Positions 26,824 to 34,166 of a stretch of DNA of 45,027 nt are shown piece by piece; position 1 is the first letter of the stretch; every line of letters starts with the position of its first letter. Made by a program: the position numbers and the translations under genes. Source of the DNA: Sphingomonadaceae bacterium (GTDB lineage: Bacteria > Pseudomonadota > Alphaproteobacteria > Sphingomonadales > Sphingomonadaceae); the NCBI GenBank assembly GCA_025359425.1, contig JANYGC010000136.1, positions 1 to 45,027 on the forward strand, written 5' to 3'. Below the pieces are notes generated by a model. That model had not been told where the DNA came from. It did not search any database and saw nothing but the letters and a program-made list of their open reading frames with translations.

Positions 26824-28062
26824 ATGAACCTCGACTGGACCCCAGCCGACCTCGCCTTTCGGGACGAAGTGCGCGGCTTCCTTACAGCTGAACTCACCCA
26901 GGAAATGCGCACCGCGACGGCGAAGATGACCAGCGTCTATGCGCCGGTTGCGCTGTCGCTCGCGTGGCAGGCCAAACTCCACGCACGCGGCTGGGCGGCT
27001 CCCGATTGGCCGCAGGAAGCCGGCGGCACCGGCTGGAGCCCGGTTCAGCGCTATATCTTCACCCGCGAACTGACCGAAGCCGGCGCGCCGCCGCTCTCAC
27101 CGATGGGCATCGGGATGTGCGGACCGGTGCTGATCGGCTACGGCACCGCCGAACAGCAGGCCCACTGGCTGCCGCGCATGCTGAATGGCGACGATCTGTG
27201 GTGCCAGGGTTACTCCGAAACCGAGTCCGGTTCCGATCTTGCCTCGCTGCGGATGAAGGCGGTGCGCGTTTCAGCACCGGCAGCGGACGGGGGCGACCAT
27301 TTCGTCTGCACCGGGCACAAGCTGTGGACCACGCACGGGCACGAGGCGAACATGATCTTCTGCCTCGTCCGCACCGCGCAGCTGGCCAAACCGCAGCAGG
27401 GCATCACCTTCCTGCTGATCGACATGACCGCTCCCGGGGTCAGTGTCAGGCCAATCCTCTCGCTCTCGGGCGAGCATATCCAGAATTACATCACCTTTGA
27501 CGAGGTCCGGGTACCCGCCGCCAATGTGGTCGGCGCGGTCGACGATGGTTGGACGGTGGCGAAATATCTGATGGAGTTCGAGCGCGGCGGCAGCCTGTAT
27601 TCACCCAGCATGCGGACGCGAGTGGCGCGGCTGCACCGTTTCCTTGCCGCGGAAGGCGCTGGGACCAACGGGATGACCCGGCGGCTGTCGCTGATAATCG
27701 CCGACATCGAAGCGCTCGATGCATTCGAGCTGCAATCCATGTCGAGCCTGTCGCTCGGCGGTGCGCCGGGGGTCAAGGCCTCGATGCTCAAGGTGCTCGG
27801 CACCGAGCTCAGCCAGCGGCTGACCGAGCTCGAACTCGAAGGCGCCGGGCCGTACGCCTCGGCCTGGCAACCGCACCTGACCACCCCGGGCGGCGACGTT
27901 CCCGGGTTCGATCCGCCCGGCGACAATTCGGGGGTCGGGAGCAGCTATACCGCCAAGGCGATGCCCAAATACCTCAACGACCGCGCCGGTTCGATCTACG
28001 CTGGTTCGAACGAAATCCAGCGCGGCATCCTGTGGCAGAATCTGGAACGGAGCGCGCGGTGA
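26824..28062 (+). CDS. Acyl-CoA dehydrogenase
   Basis: A 412-residue acyl-CoA dehydrogenase. The N-terminal helical domain starts LDWTPADLAFRDEVRGFLTA. CQGYSETESGSDLASLRMKA is the FAD/substrate-binding segment. The C-terminal helical domain carries YTAKAMPKYLNDRAGSIYAG then SNEIQRGILWQNL, with the FAD-binding GSNEIQR loop. It belongs with the branched-chain or CaiA-like dehydrogenases that pass electrons to ETF. The substrate cannot be told. Its stop overlaps the next start as GTGA, which is odd given that the next gene is a DNA repair enzyme. Confidence 0.92.
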   Translation: MNLDWTPADLAFRDEVRGFLTAELTQEMRTATAKMTSVYAPVALSLAWQAKLHARGWAAPDWPQEAGGTGWSPVQRYIFTRELTEAGAPPLSPMGIGMCGPVLIGYGTAEQQAHWLPRMLNGDDLWCQGYSETESGSDLASLRMKAVRVSAPAADGGDHFVCTGHKLWTTHGHEANMIFCLVRTAQLAKPQQGITFLLIDMTAPGVSVRPILSLSGEHIQNYITFDEVRVPAANVVGAVDDGWTVAKYLMEFERGGSLYSPSMRTRVARLHRFLAAEGAGTNGMTRRLSLIIADIEALDAFELQSMSSLSLGGAPGVKASMLKVLGTELSQRLTELELEGAGPYASAWQPHLTTPGGDVPGFDPPGDNSGVGSSYTAKAMPKYLNDRAGSIYAGSNEIQRGILWQNLERSAR

Positions 28063-28568
28063 GCGGGCGGAAGGCCGCATTTGCGCCAGTTGTAGATGCC
28101 GGCACAAGGACACTGATTCTCGGCAGTTTGCCGGGTGATTTGTCGCTCGCCGCTTGCCGCTATTACGCCAATCCGCGCAACCGGTTCTGGCATCTTGTCG
28201 GCGATGTGATCGACCAGCCCGACTTGCCCGAGCTGGACTACGACGCGCGACTGACGGCGTTGTTGGCGGCTGGCATTGGCTTGTGGGATGCGGTCCAGTC
28301 GGCCGAACGAACCGGCAGCCTCGACAGCGCGATCCGCAATGTGCAGCCCGCCGCGCTGTTGGAACTGGCCCGGTCGCTGCCGCAACTTCAAGCGGTGGCG
28401 TTCAATGGCAGGACCAGCGCCAAAATCGCCCGACCGGTGCTCGCTCGTGCGAGGTGCCAGTTGATCGACCTGCCGTCGAGCAGCCCGGCTCATGCCGCAA
28501 TGCCTTACTTACAAAAGCGGCAGGCCTGGCTGGGCTTGCGACATTTTCTCACCCGGTCCGCTGCCTAG
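28059..28568 (+). CDS. DNA-deoxyinosine (hypoxanthine-DNA) glycosylase, UDG superfamily
   Basis: A 169-residue protein, starting at a GTG that overlaps the preceding stop. ILGSLPGDLSLAACRYYANP then RNRFWHLVGDV is the signature of the UDG family 6 (hypoxanthine-DNA glycosylases). A C-terminal LPSSSPAHAAM matches the second active-site segment. Such enzymes remove deaminated adenine (hypoxanthine) from DNA in base excision repair. The family call is from motif recognition. Confidence 0.82.
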   Translation: MSGRKAAFAPVVDAGTRTLILGSLPGDLSLAACRYYANPRNRFWHLVGDVIDQPDLPELDYDARLTALLAAGIGLWDAVQSAERTGSLDSAIRNVQPAALLELARSLPQLQAVAFNGRTSAKIARPVLARARCQLIDLPSSSPAHAAMPYLQKRQAWLGLRHFLTRSAA

Positions 28569-28689
28569 CCCTTGCCTAGCGCGGCTTATGGCGGACGGCA
28601 GATAGACGTGCGCAAGTTGTCCCGCAGACTGGCTTTACTTGCTGGCCAGCGACCGTTAGCTTTGGCGATCAAAACAGGGGGGATATGCC

Positions 28690-29748
28690 GTGGCGATATT
28701 AAAGAGCGTTCGCGTTCCGGAAAGGGCCTATGGCATTGTACTGTGGCTGGTTTCGGTGCTGCTCGCTGCGTTCATCGTCGGCCTTGGCAGCCTGATCATC
28801 GGTGATCTGCCGCAGGTTGAGCAACAGGTTTCCGAAGAACAGTTCATCAATGCACCGGCAATCGGCAAATTGCGCGGAGAACTCCGCTCAATCGAAGACC
28901 GGCGCGGTCAGATCGACGACAAGCTGGAGATTGTCCGGCTTCAGCTAGAACAAGCGCAAAAAGCTTCGCAGACCGGGAATGAGACTTTCCAGGCATGGAT
29001 CCAGGCTCGCACTGCCACAACCAACCCTCAGCAAGACCCTGAAGTCCTTGCTCGCACGCAACAACTCGAACAGCTTAAAGCCAATGAACGCACGGCGCAG
29101 TCCGCCATAAATGAACTTGAGAATGAGCGGCTTCCGCTTGAGCAGCGCGAAACCGCATTGCACGATCAGGAGAGCCGGTTGCAGCTCGCCGCCGCGCCCG
29201 CGTTTGAACGCGCCATGTTCTGGCAGGAACTGCGCGTGTTCATGCTGCGGCTGGCGATCACCCTGCCGATGCTGGTCTTTGCCGTCTGGCTCGTGGCAAA
29301 GAAGCGCAAAGGTGAATACTGGCCGCTTTCGCGCGGGCTGGTGCTGGCGTCCGTCTATGTCTTCTTTTTCGAACTTGTCCCTTATCTGCCAAGTTATGGC
29401 GGTTACATCCGGTATGGCGTGGGGATCATCCTGACTTTTGCCGCCGGGCATTTCCTGATCAAGAATATGCGTCACTACCTCGCGCAGCGGCAAGCGGAGG
29501 AGGAACAAGTAGAGACAGAACGCCGCAAACGCGTGACCCATGACGAAGCGTTCAAGAAAATGGCCGCCAAGGTCTGCCCCGGCTGCGACCGGCCAATTGC
29601 GAGCATGGAAGGCATTGAGACCAATTTCTGCGTGCACTGCGGCATGACTTTGTTCGATCATTGCAACCAATGCGATGCTCGGAAAATGGCATTCTTCCGC
29701 TTCTGCATGGCCTGCGGAACCACTGCCAAGGATGGTGCAACTGCCTAG
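28690..29748 (+). CDS. Membrane protein with coiled coil and C-terminal double zinc ribbon
   Basis: A 352-residue protein starting at a GTG (28690). Order: a membrane helix (13-38), a long coiled coil (about 55-175, RSIEDRRGQIDDKLEIVRLQ is typical), three more membrane helices (about 180-255), a charged helix, and two zinc ribbons at the end: CPGCDRP...CVHCG and CNQCD...CMACG, eight cysteines as four CxxC pairs. Family not certain. The plan suggests a membrane-anchored scaffold or sensor. Base use is slightly less GC-rich than the neighbours. It stands alone between the glycosylase and the leuD unit. Confidence 0.8.
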   Translation: MAILKSVRVPERAYGIVLWLVSVLLAAFIVGLGSLIIGDLPQVEQQVSEEQFINAPAIGKLRGELRSIEDRRGQIDDKLEIVRLQLEQAQKASQTGNETFQAWIQARTATTNPQQDPEVLARTQQLEQLKANERTAQSAINELENERLPLEQRETALHDQESRLQLAAAPAFERAMFWQELRVFMLRLAITLPMLVFAVWLVAKKRKGEYWPLSRGLVLASVYVFFFELVPYLPSYGGYIRYGVGIILTFAAGHFLIKNMRHYLAQRQAEEEQVETERRKRVTHDEAFKKMAAKVCPGCDRPIASMEGIETNFCVHCGMTLFDHCNQCDARKMAFFRFCMACGTTAKDGATA

Positions 29749-29780
29749 AGTCTTTCCGTTTTACACTGCGCCCTTTTGCA

Positions 29781-29801
29781 CCTCCCTGTCGGCGAGGGAG
29801 G
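29781..29801. repeat. Partial palindromic repeat (half element)
   Basis: CCTCCCTGTCGGCGAGGGAGG forms a hairpin and resembles one arm of the element at 44087-44183 (CCCTCCCCGTCGGGGAGGGG). The rest of the element is not present. Its place 32 bases after the zinc-ribbon gene means it may also act as a weak terminator, but no T-run follows. Confidence 0.5.
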
Positions 29802-29900
29802 GGAGCAATCAGCTCTGCGCCCTTGCGTCTGCGCCTTCGCTTCAACGAATTTTCGATGCCCACCCTTGAAACCCCCCGCGCGCATGGACATAGCAATTGC

Positions 29901-30077
29901 ATGACCAAGAACTCTGACAAGTCCGACAGCAGCTGGGCCGGCAAAGCGGCACTGGCCGGGGCGGCGATTGGCTCGGCCGCGCTTGCCGCAGCGCTGCTCT
30001 ATGCCTCGAACCGCAAGGAACGCGCCGAACAGGCCGCGAAGAAGCCGCACCCCGAAGACGCGCCGGAAACCGATTGA
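29901..30077 (+). CDS. Small membrane protein coupled to leuD
   Basis: A 58-residue protein: a polar start ([15 protein letters not shown]), an Ala/Gly-rich membrane helix (residues 16-37) and a charged tail ([20 protein letters not shown]). Its TGA stop overlaps the leuD ATG by one base, which implies coupling. No Shine-Dalgarno is clear; an in-frame ATG at 29856 is an alternative start. Function unknown. Confidence 0.6.
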   Translation: MTKNSDKSDSSWAGKAALAGAAIGSAALAAALLYASNRKERAEQAAKKPHPEDAPETD

Positions 30078-30670
30078 TGGAACCGCTGCGCGAGGTTGAC
30101 GGACGCGCGATCCCGTTCGGGCTCGCCAATGTCGATACCGACGTGATCATCCCGGCCAAGTGGCTCAAGACGATCACCCGCGATGGCCTGGGCCGCGGCG
30201 CGTTCGAAAGCTTGCGCGCCGATCCCGCCAACCTGTTCGACAGCGCGGAGTTCAAAGGCAGTCCGATCCTGATCGCCGGAGACACTTTCGGCTGCGGATC
30301 GAGCCGCGAGCATGCCGCCTGGGCTTTGCTCGATCTGGGTATCACGGCGGTAATCGCGCCCAGCTTTTCGGACATCTTCTCGGGCAACGCGTTCAAGAAC
30401 GGGATCCTCACCGTGGTCCTGCCGCAAGCCGCGATCGACCGGCTGATGGCAGTCGCGGCAACTGATCCGGTGCACATCGACCTTGAGCACCAGACCGTGA
30501 CCACGCGGTTCCAGGACCGCTGGACCTTCGAGATCGACCCGTTCCGCAAAGCCTGCCTGCTGGGCGGGCTCGACGAGGTCGGGCTGACCATGGCGCGCGG
30601 CGCTGCGATTGCACATTACGAAGCAGCGGTGCGCGATGCGCGGCCCTTCATGAATTGCGTGGCGGCTTGA
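30077..30670 (+). CDS. leuD: 3-isopropylmalate dehydratase small subunit
   Basis: A 197-residue LeuD, the swivel-domain partner of LeuC. Diagnostic segments: [20 protein letters not shown] near the start, [20 protein letters not shown] and [20 protein letters not shown]. The ATG at 30077 gives [14 protein letters not shown] and a usual length. It is separated from leuC by seven genes and is preceded by a coupled 58-residue protein. Confidence 0.97.
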   Translation: MEPLREVDGRAIPFGLANVDTDVIIPAKWLKTITRDGLGRGAFESLRADPANLFDSAEFKGSPILIAGDTFGCGSSREHAAWALLDLGITAVIAPSFSDIFSGNAFKNGILTVVLPQAAIDRLMAVAATDPVHIDLEHQTVTTRFQDRWTFEIDPFRKACLLGGLDEVGLTMARGAAIAHYEAAVRDARPFMNCVAA

Positions 30671-30694
30671 ACCGCCGGCACTGAGGAGAGTTGC

Positions 30695-31696
30695 ATGACT
30701 GACAACGTGGTAGTCCGGCTGGTCAAACGCCCCAGCGGCATGGTCACCCCTGACTGCTTTTCAATCCAGGCCGAACCGGTCGGTGAGCCGGGCGAAGGCG
30801 AGATCACAGTCAAGGTTGCGTTCGTGTCGCTCGATCCGGCGATGCGCGGCTGGATGACCGACCGCAAATCGTACATTCCGCCAATCGGACTGGGCGAAGT
30901 CATGCGGGCGGGAATTGTCGGCGAAGTCGTCAAATCGAACGCGGCGCAGTTTGCAGTGGGCGATTTCGTTTCCGGCTGGGGCGGCGCAGCGCAGTATTTT
31001 ACCGGAGCGGCGATGATGTTCACTCGCGTCGATCCGTCGCTCGCTCCGCTTGAGCGGCTGATCGGCGGCTTGGGCATGCCCGGGCTGACGGCCTATTTCG
31101 GCCTGCTCGAAGTGGGCGCGATGCAGCCCGGTGAAACCGTCGTGGTATCGGGCGCATCGGGCGCGGTCGGGGCGATGGTCGGCCAGATCGCCAAGATCAA
31201 GGGCGGCACGGTTATCGGCATCGCCGGCGGGCCGGAAAAATGCGCTTACTGCGTCGATACACTCGGGTACGACGCCTGCATCGACTACAAGTCGGAAAAT
31301 GTGAGCGCGCGGCTGGCTGCATTGATCCCGAACGGCCTCGATGTCTATTTCGACAATGTTGGCGGCGAAATTCTGGAAGCCTGCATGAACCATCTGCGGA
31401 TGAAGGCGCGGGTGGTCATCTGCGGGGCGATTTCAGTCTATAACGCGACCGATTTGCCTCCTGGCCCGCGCAATTACCTCAACCTGCTGGTGCAAAGCGC
31501 GCGGATGGAAGGCTTTGTGGTGACCACTTATGCCGCCCGCGCAGGCGAAGCCGTGCAGACGATGGCCGGGTGGATGAACGAGGGAAAACTCCAGTTCAAG
31601 GAAGATGTCCAGACCGGGATCGAGCGCTTCCCGGAGGTTTTCAACATGCTGTTTACCGGCGAGAATTTTGGCAAACTACTGCTCAAGGTGGATTGA
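30695..31696 (+). CDS. NADP-dependent oxidoreductase (MDR family, CurA/leukotriene-B4-dehydrogenase-like)
   Basis: A 333-residue zinc-independent medium-chain reductase. FVSLDPAMRGWMTDRKSYIP at about residues 43-62 and VVSGASGAVGAMVGQIAKIK (nucleotide-binding AxxGxxG) are the prostaglandin-reductase/CurA hallmarks. It reduces enone double bonds with NADPH. GAGGAG is found 8 bases upstream. It is followed 34 bp later by a second MDR gene of a different subgroup. Confidence 0.93.
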   Translation: MTDNVVVRLVKRPSGMVTPDCFSIQAEPVGEPGEGEITVKVAFVSLDPAMRGWMTDRKSYIPPIGLGEVMRAGIVGEVVKSNAAQFAVGDFVSGWGGAAQYFTGAAMMFTRVDPSLAPLERLIGGLGMPGLTAYFGLLEVGAMQPGETVVVSGASGAVGAMVGQIAKIKGGTVIGIAGGPEKCAYCVDTLGYDACIDYKSENVSARLAALIPNGLDVYFDNVGGEILEACMNHLRMKARVVICGAISVYNATDLPPGPRNYLNLLVQSARMEGFVVTTYAARAGEAVQTMAGWMNEGKLQFKEDVQTGIERFPEVFNMLFTGENFGKLLLKVD

Positions 31697-31730
31697 TGCC
31701 ACCGCCATCGATGACACGGGAGATATTACC

Positions 31731-32738
31731 ATGAAAGCCCTTCGCAGCCACGCCGCCGGCGGACCGGAGACATTGACGCTCGACGAGATCGAGACCCCGG
31801 TGCCAGGCCCGGGCGAAGTGCGGATCAAGGTCATGGCCTGCTCGATCAACTATCCCGATGTGCTGATGATCCAGGATCTTTACCAGTTCAAGCCCGAGCG
31901 GCCCTATTCACCCGGCGGCGAACTTGCCGGCGTGGTCGATGCGCTGGGAGATGGCGTGACCCAATGGAAGGTCGGCGACCGCGTGATCGCAATGATGGGC
32001 AACGGCGGGCTGCGCGAAGAGGCGCTGGCCCCGGCCGAAAAGCTGTTCGCGCTGCCCGACGGCGTCAGCTTCGAAACCGGCGCGTCGCTGCTGATGACTT
32101 ACGGCACCAACATGCACGGGCTGCTCGACCGGGGCCATCTCAAGGCAGGCGATACCCTGCTGGTGCTCGGCGCGGCGGGCGGAGTCGGGCTTGCGGCGGT
32201 TGAACTCGGCAAAGCCTACGGCGCCAAGGTCGTCGCAGCGGTTTCGAGCGAGGAAAAAGCGGCCGTCGCGCGCGAACACGGCGCTGACGAGGTGGTGATC
32301 TATCCGGTTGCTCCGCTCGACAAGGCCCAGTCGAAAGCGCTGGCCGAAGCATTCAAGGCGGCGTGCGGGCCAGATGGCGCCAATGTGGTTTATGACATCG
32401 TTGGCGGCGACTATTCCGAACCGGCAGTCCGCGCAATTGCGTGGGAAGGCCGGTTCTGCGTGGTCGGCTTTCCCGCCGGCATCGCCCGCCTCCCGCTCAA
32501 CCTGACCTTGCTCAAAAGTTGCGACGTCTGCGGGGTGTTCTGGGGCGCATTTGCGGCGCGCGATCCCAAAGCCAACGCGGTCCACATCGCAACGCTGTTC
32601 GATCTGCTCAAAGCGGGCAAGATCAACCCCAAGGTTTCCGCGACATTCCCGCTTGAACGCGGCGGTGAAGCGATCTCGATGCTTGCGATGCGCAAGGCAA
32701 TCGGCAAGGTTGTGGTGACGATGAATTCGGGAGACTGA
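31731..32738 (+). CDS. NADPH:quinone oxidoreductase family protein (MDR)
   Basis: A 335-residue zinc-independent MDR of the quinone reductase type. The start MKALRSHAAGGPETLTLDEI and the nucleotide-binding LLVLGAAGGVGLAAVELGKA are typical. No zinc-binding Cys/His set is present. The starting ATG at 31731 is followed by a normal family N-terminus. The cytochrome gene begins 2 bp after the stop, so the two are co-transcribed. Confidence 0.93.
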   Translation: MKALRSHAAGGPETLTLDEIETPVPGPGEVRIKVMACSINYPDVLMIQDLYQFKPERPYSPGGELAGVVDALGDGVTQWKVGDRVIAMMGNGGLREEALAPAEKLFALPDGVSFETGASLLMTYGTNMHGLLDRGHLKAGDTLLVLGAAGGVGLAAVELGKAYGAKVVAAVSSEEKAAVAREHGADEVVIYPVAPLDKAQSKALAEAFKAACGPDGANVVYDIVGGDYSEPAVRAIAWEGRFCVVGFPAGIARLPLNLTLLKSCDVCGVFWGAFAARDPKANAVHIATLFDLLKAGKINPKVSATFPLERGGEAISMLAMRKAIGKVVVTMNSGD

Positions 32739-32740
32739 CC

Positions 32741-33220
32741 ATGAACGCTACTCGCATCATTCTGGCGGGAGCCCTGCTGACCTCGGGCTACGCGGTCTAT
32801 GCCAAGCCGGCCGCGCATTCGCCCGCTCCGACCGCCGCCGAACTGGTCGCCGCGCGGCAGGCGGGCATGGACATGTCGGCCTCCTCGCTGACCCTGCTCA
32901 AGAACGCCAGCACCAACGGGGTGCCGCTGAAGAACCTGGCCTTTCCGGCAGGCGGGCTGGCCAAGTGGGCGGCCGCGCTGCCCACGCTGTTTGCGGATTC
33001 GACCAAGGGCGCCAAAAGCGACGCCAAGGCGGAGGTTTTCACCGACCGTGCTGGCTTCAACGCCAAGGCGAAAGTCTTCGTCGATGCGACCAAGGCGCTT
33101 GCCGCTGCTGCCGCTGCCGATGACAAACCCGCCTTTGAGGCCGCGCTTGCCAGCACTGGCGCGGCATGCAAGGGCTGCCACGATGCCTACAAGGTGCCGC
33201 CTCCGGCCAAGCCGGGCTGA
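32741..33220 (+). CDS. Cytochrome c' family (class II) protein
   Basis: A 159-residue secreted protein with a signal peptide (cleavage near VYA, residue 21). The heme-binding CKGCH lies close to the C-terminus (about residues 144-148), as in class II cytochromes c (c' and c-556). RQAGMDMS in the first helix supplies a Met that may be the axial ligand, which would make it the low-spin c-556 type. It is a periplasmic electron carrier or gas-binding protein. Confidence 0.9.
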   Translation: MNATRIILAGALLTSGYAVYAKPAAHSPAPTAAELVAARQAGMDMSASSLTLLKNASTNGVPLKNLAFPAGGLAKWAAALPTLFADSTKGAKSDAKAEVFTDRAGFNAKAKVFVDATKALAAAAAADDKPAFEAALASTGAACKGCHDAYKVPPPAKPG

Positions 33221-33250
33221 GCGCTGCCGCAACGACGATCAGGAGCTGAC

Positions 33251-33574
33251 ATGACCGATTTCCAGGACCGCGAACGCGCCGCCGAAAGCAAGTTTGCGCA
33301 CGACGAGGAAATGCACTTTCGCGTCCATGCCCGCCGCAACCGCCTGGTCGGGATGTGGGCGGCGGAACGCATGGGGCTCTCCTCGGTCGAAGCCGAAGCC
33401 TATGCCAAGAGCGTGGTCCAGGCCGATTTCGAGGAAGCGGGCGACGAAGACGTGATCCGCAAGCTGCTTGGCGACCTGACCTCGGCCGGGGTCGAGGTCA
33501 GCGAAGCCGACATTCGTGAAGCGCTCGAAGCCAAGGCGGTCGAAGCCAAGCGCGCCCTGATGGGCGAAGGCTGA
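33251..33574 (+). CDS. DUF1476 protein, F1-ATPase inhibitor zeta-type
   Basis: A 107-residue protein, with AGGAG 9 bases upstream. It is the DUF1476 family, whose Paracoccus member is the zeta subunit that inhibits F1Fo-ATP synthase. The conserved N-terminus FQDRERAAESKFAHDEEMHF is the inhibitory region, followed by RNRLVGMWAAERMGLS and EADIREAL. No atp genes are near, as is usual for this gene. Confidence 0.93.
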   Translation: MTDFQDRERAAESKFAHDEEMHFRVHARRNRLVGMWAAERMGLSSVEAEAYAKSVVQADFEEAGDEDVIRKLLGDLTSAGVEVSEADIREALEAKAVEAKRALMGEG

Positions 33575-33584
33575 GGCCGCGTAG

Positions 33585-33818
33585 ATGGCCATGGCCGCCG
33601 CCGAGATCGACCGGCTGATCCGCGCCGGACTGCCCGGGGCGACAGTGACGATCACTGACCTCGCCGGTGACGGCAATCACTACGCCGCGCACGTGGTTGC
33701 ACCCGAATTTGCCGGCAAGCCGCGGATCGCGCAGCACAAACTGGTCTATGCTGCGCTTGGCGGGCGGATGGGCGAGGAACTCCACGCCTTGCAACTCACC
33801 ACCGCCGTTCCCACTTGA
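33585..33818 (+). CDS. bolA: BolA-family protein
   Basis: A 77-residue BolA. The class KH-like fold includes NHYAAHVVAPEFAGKPRIAQ, the RIAQHKLVYAAL helix with the conserved His and the LHALQLTT end. It lies 18 bp before grxD, matching the known BolA-monothiol glutaredoxin pair that shares a [2Fe-2S] cluster. The start codon is taken at 33585 (MAMAAAEID); the internal ATG at 33591 is an alternative. Confidence 0.95.
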   Translation: MAMAAAEIDRLIRAGLPGATVTITDLAGDGNHYAAHVVAPEFAGKPRIAQHKLVYAALGGRMGEELHALQLTTAVPT

Positions 33819-33836
33819 GCGGCAAGGAGCCCCGTC

Positions 33837-34166
33837 ATGTCTGAAGCAAACGCCCGCATCGAACAGATCGTCACCAGCAACGACGTGGTGCTGTTTATGA
33901 AGGGTACGCCCTTGTTTCCGCAATGCGGTTTTTCCAGCAAGGCGATCTCGATCCTCGATCACCTGGGGGTGACTTACGAGACTGTCGATGTGTTGCAGGA
34001 CATGGAAGTGCGTCAGGGAATCAAAGCATATTCGGACTGGCCGACCATCCCGCAGCTGTACATCAAGGGCGAATTCCTCGGCGGCAGCGATATCATGATG
34101 GAAATGTATGAAGCCGGCGAGTTGCAGCAGGTGCTGACCTCTGCCGGCCTTATCCCCGCTGCCTGA
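33837..34166 (+). CDS. grxD: Monothiol glutaredoxin, Grx4 type
   Basis: A 109-residue monothiol glutaredoxin with the CGFS active site at residues 30-33 ([20 protein letters not shown]), [20 protein letters not shown] and MYEAGEL. It carries and passes [2Fe-2S] clusters with BolA. AAGGAG-type site upstream. The 3' end overlaps the convergent GGDEF-EAL gene by 17 bp. Confidence 0.97.
   Translation: MSEANARIEQIVTSNDVVLFMKGTPLFPQCGFSSKAISILDHLGVTYETVDVLQDMEVRQGIKAYSDWPTIPQLYIKGEFLGGSDIMMEMYEAGELQQVLTSAGLIPAA

Noticed and set aside
28630..28650. TGGC...TTGC text before the zinc-ribbon gene as a sigma-54 promoter
   Set aside because: The GG to GC spacing is 2 bases too short, and sigma-54 sites do not tolerate that.
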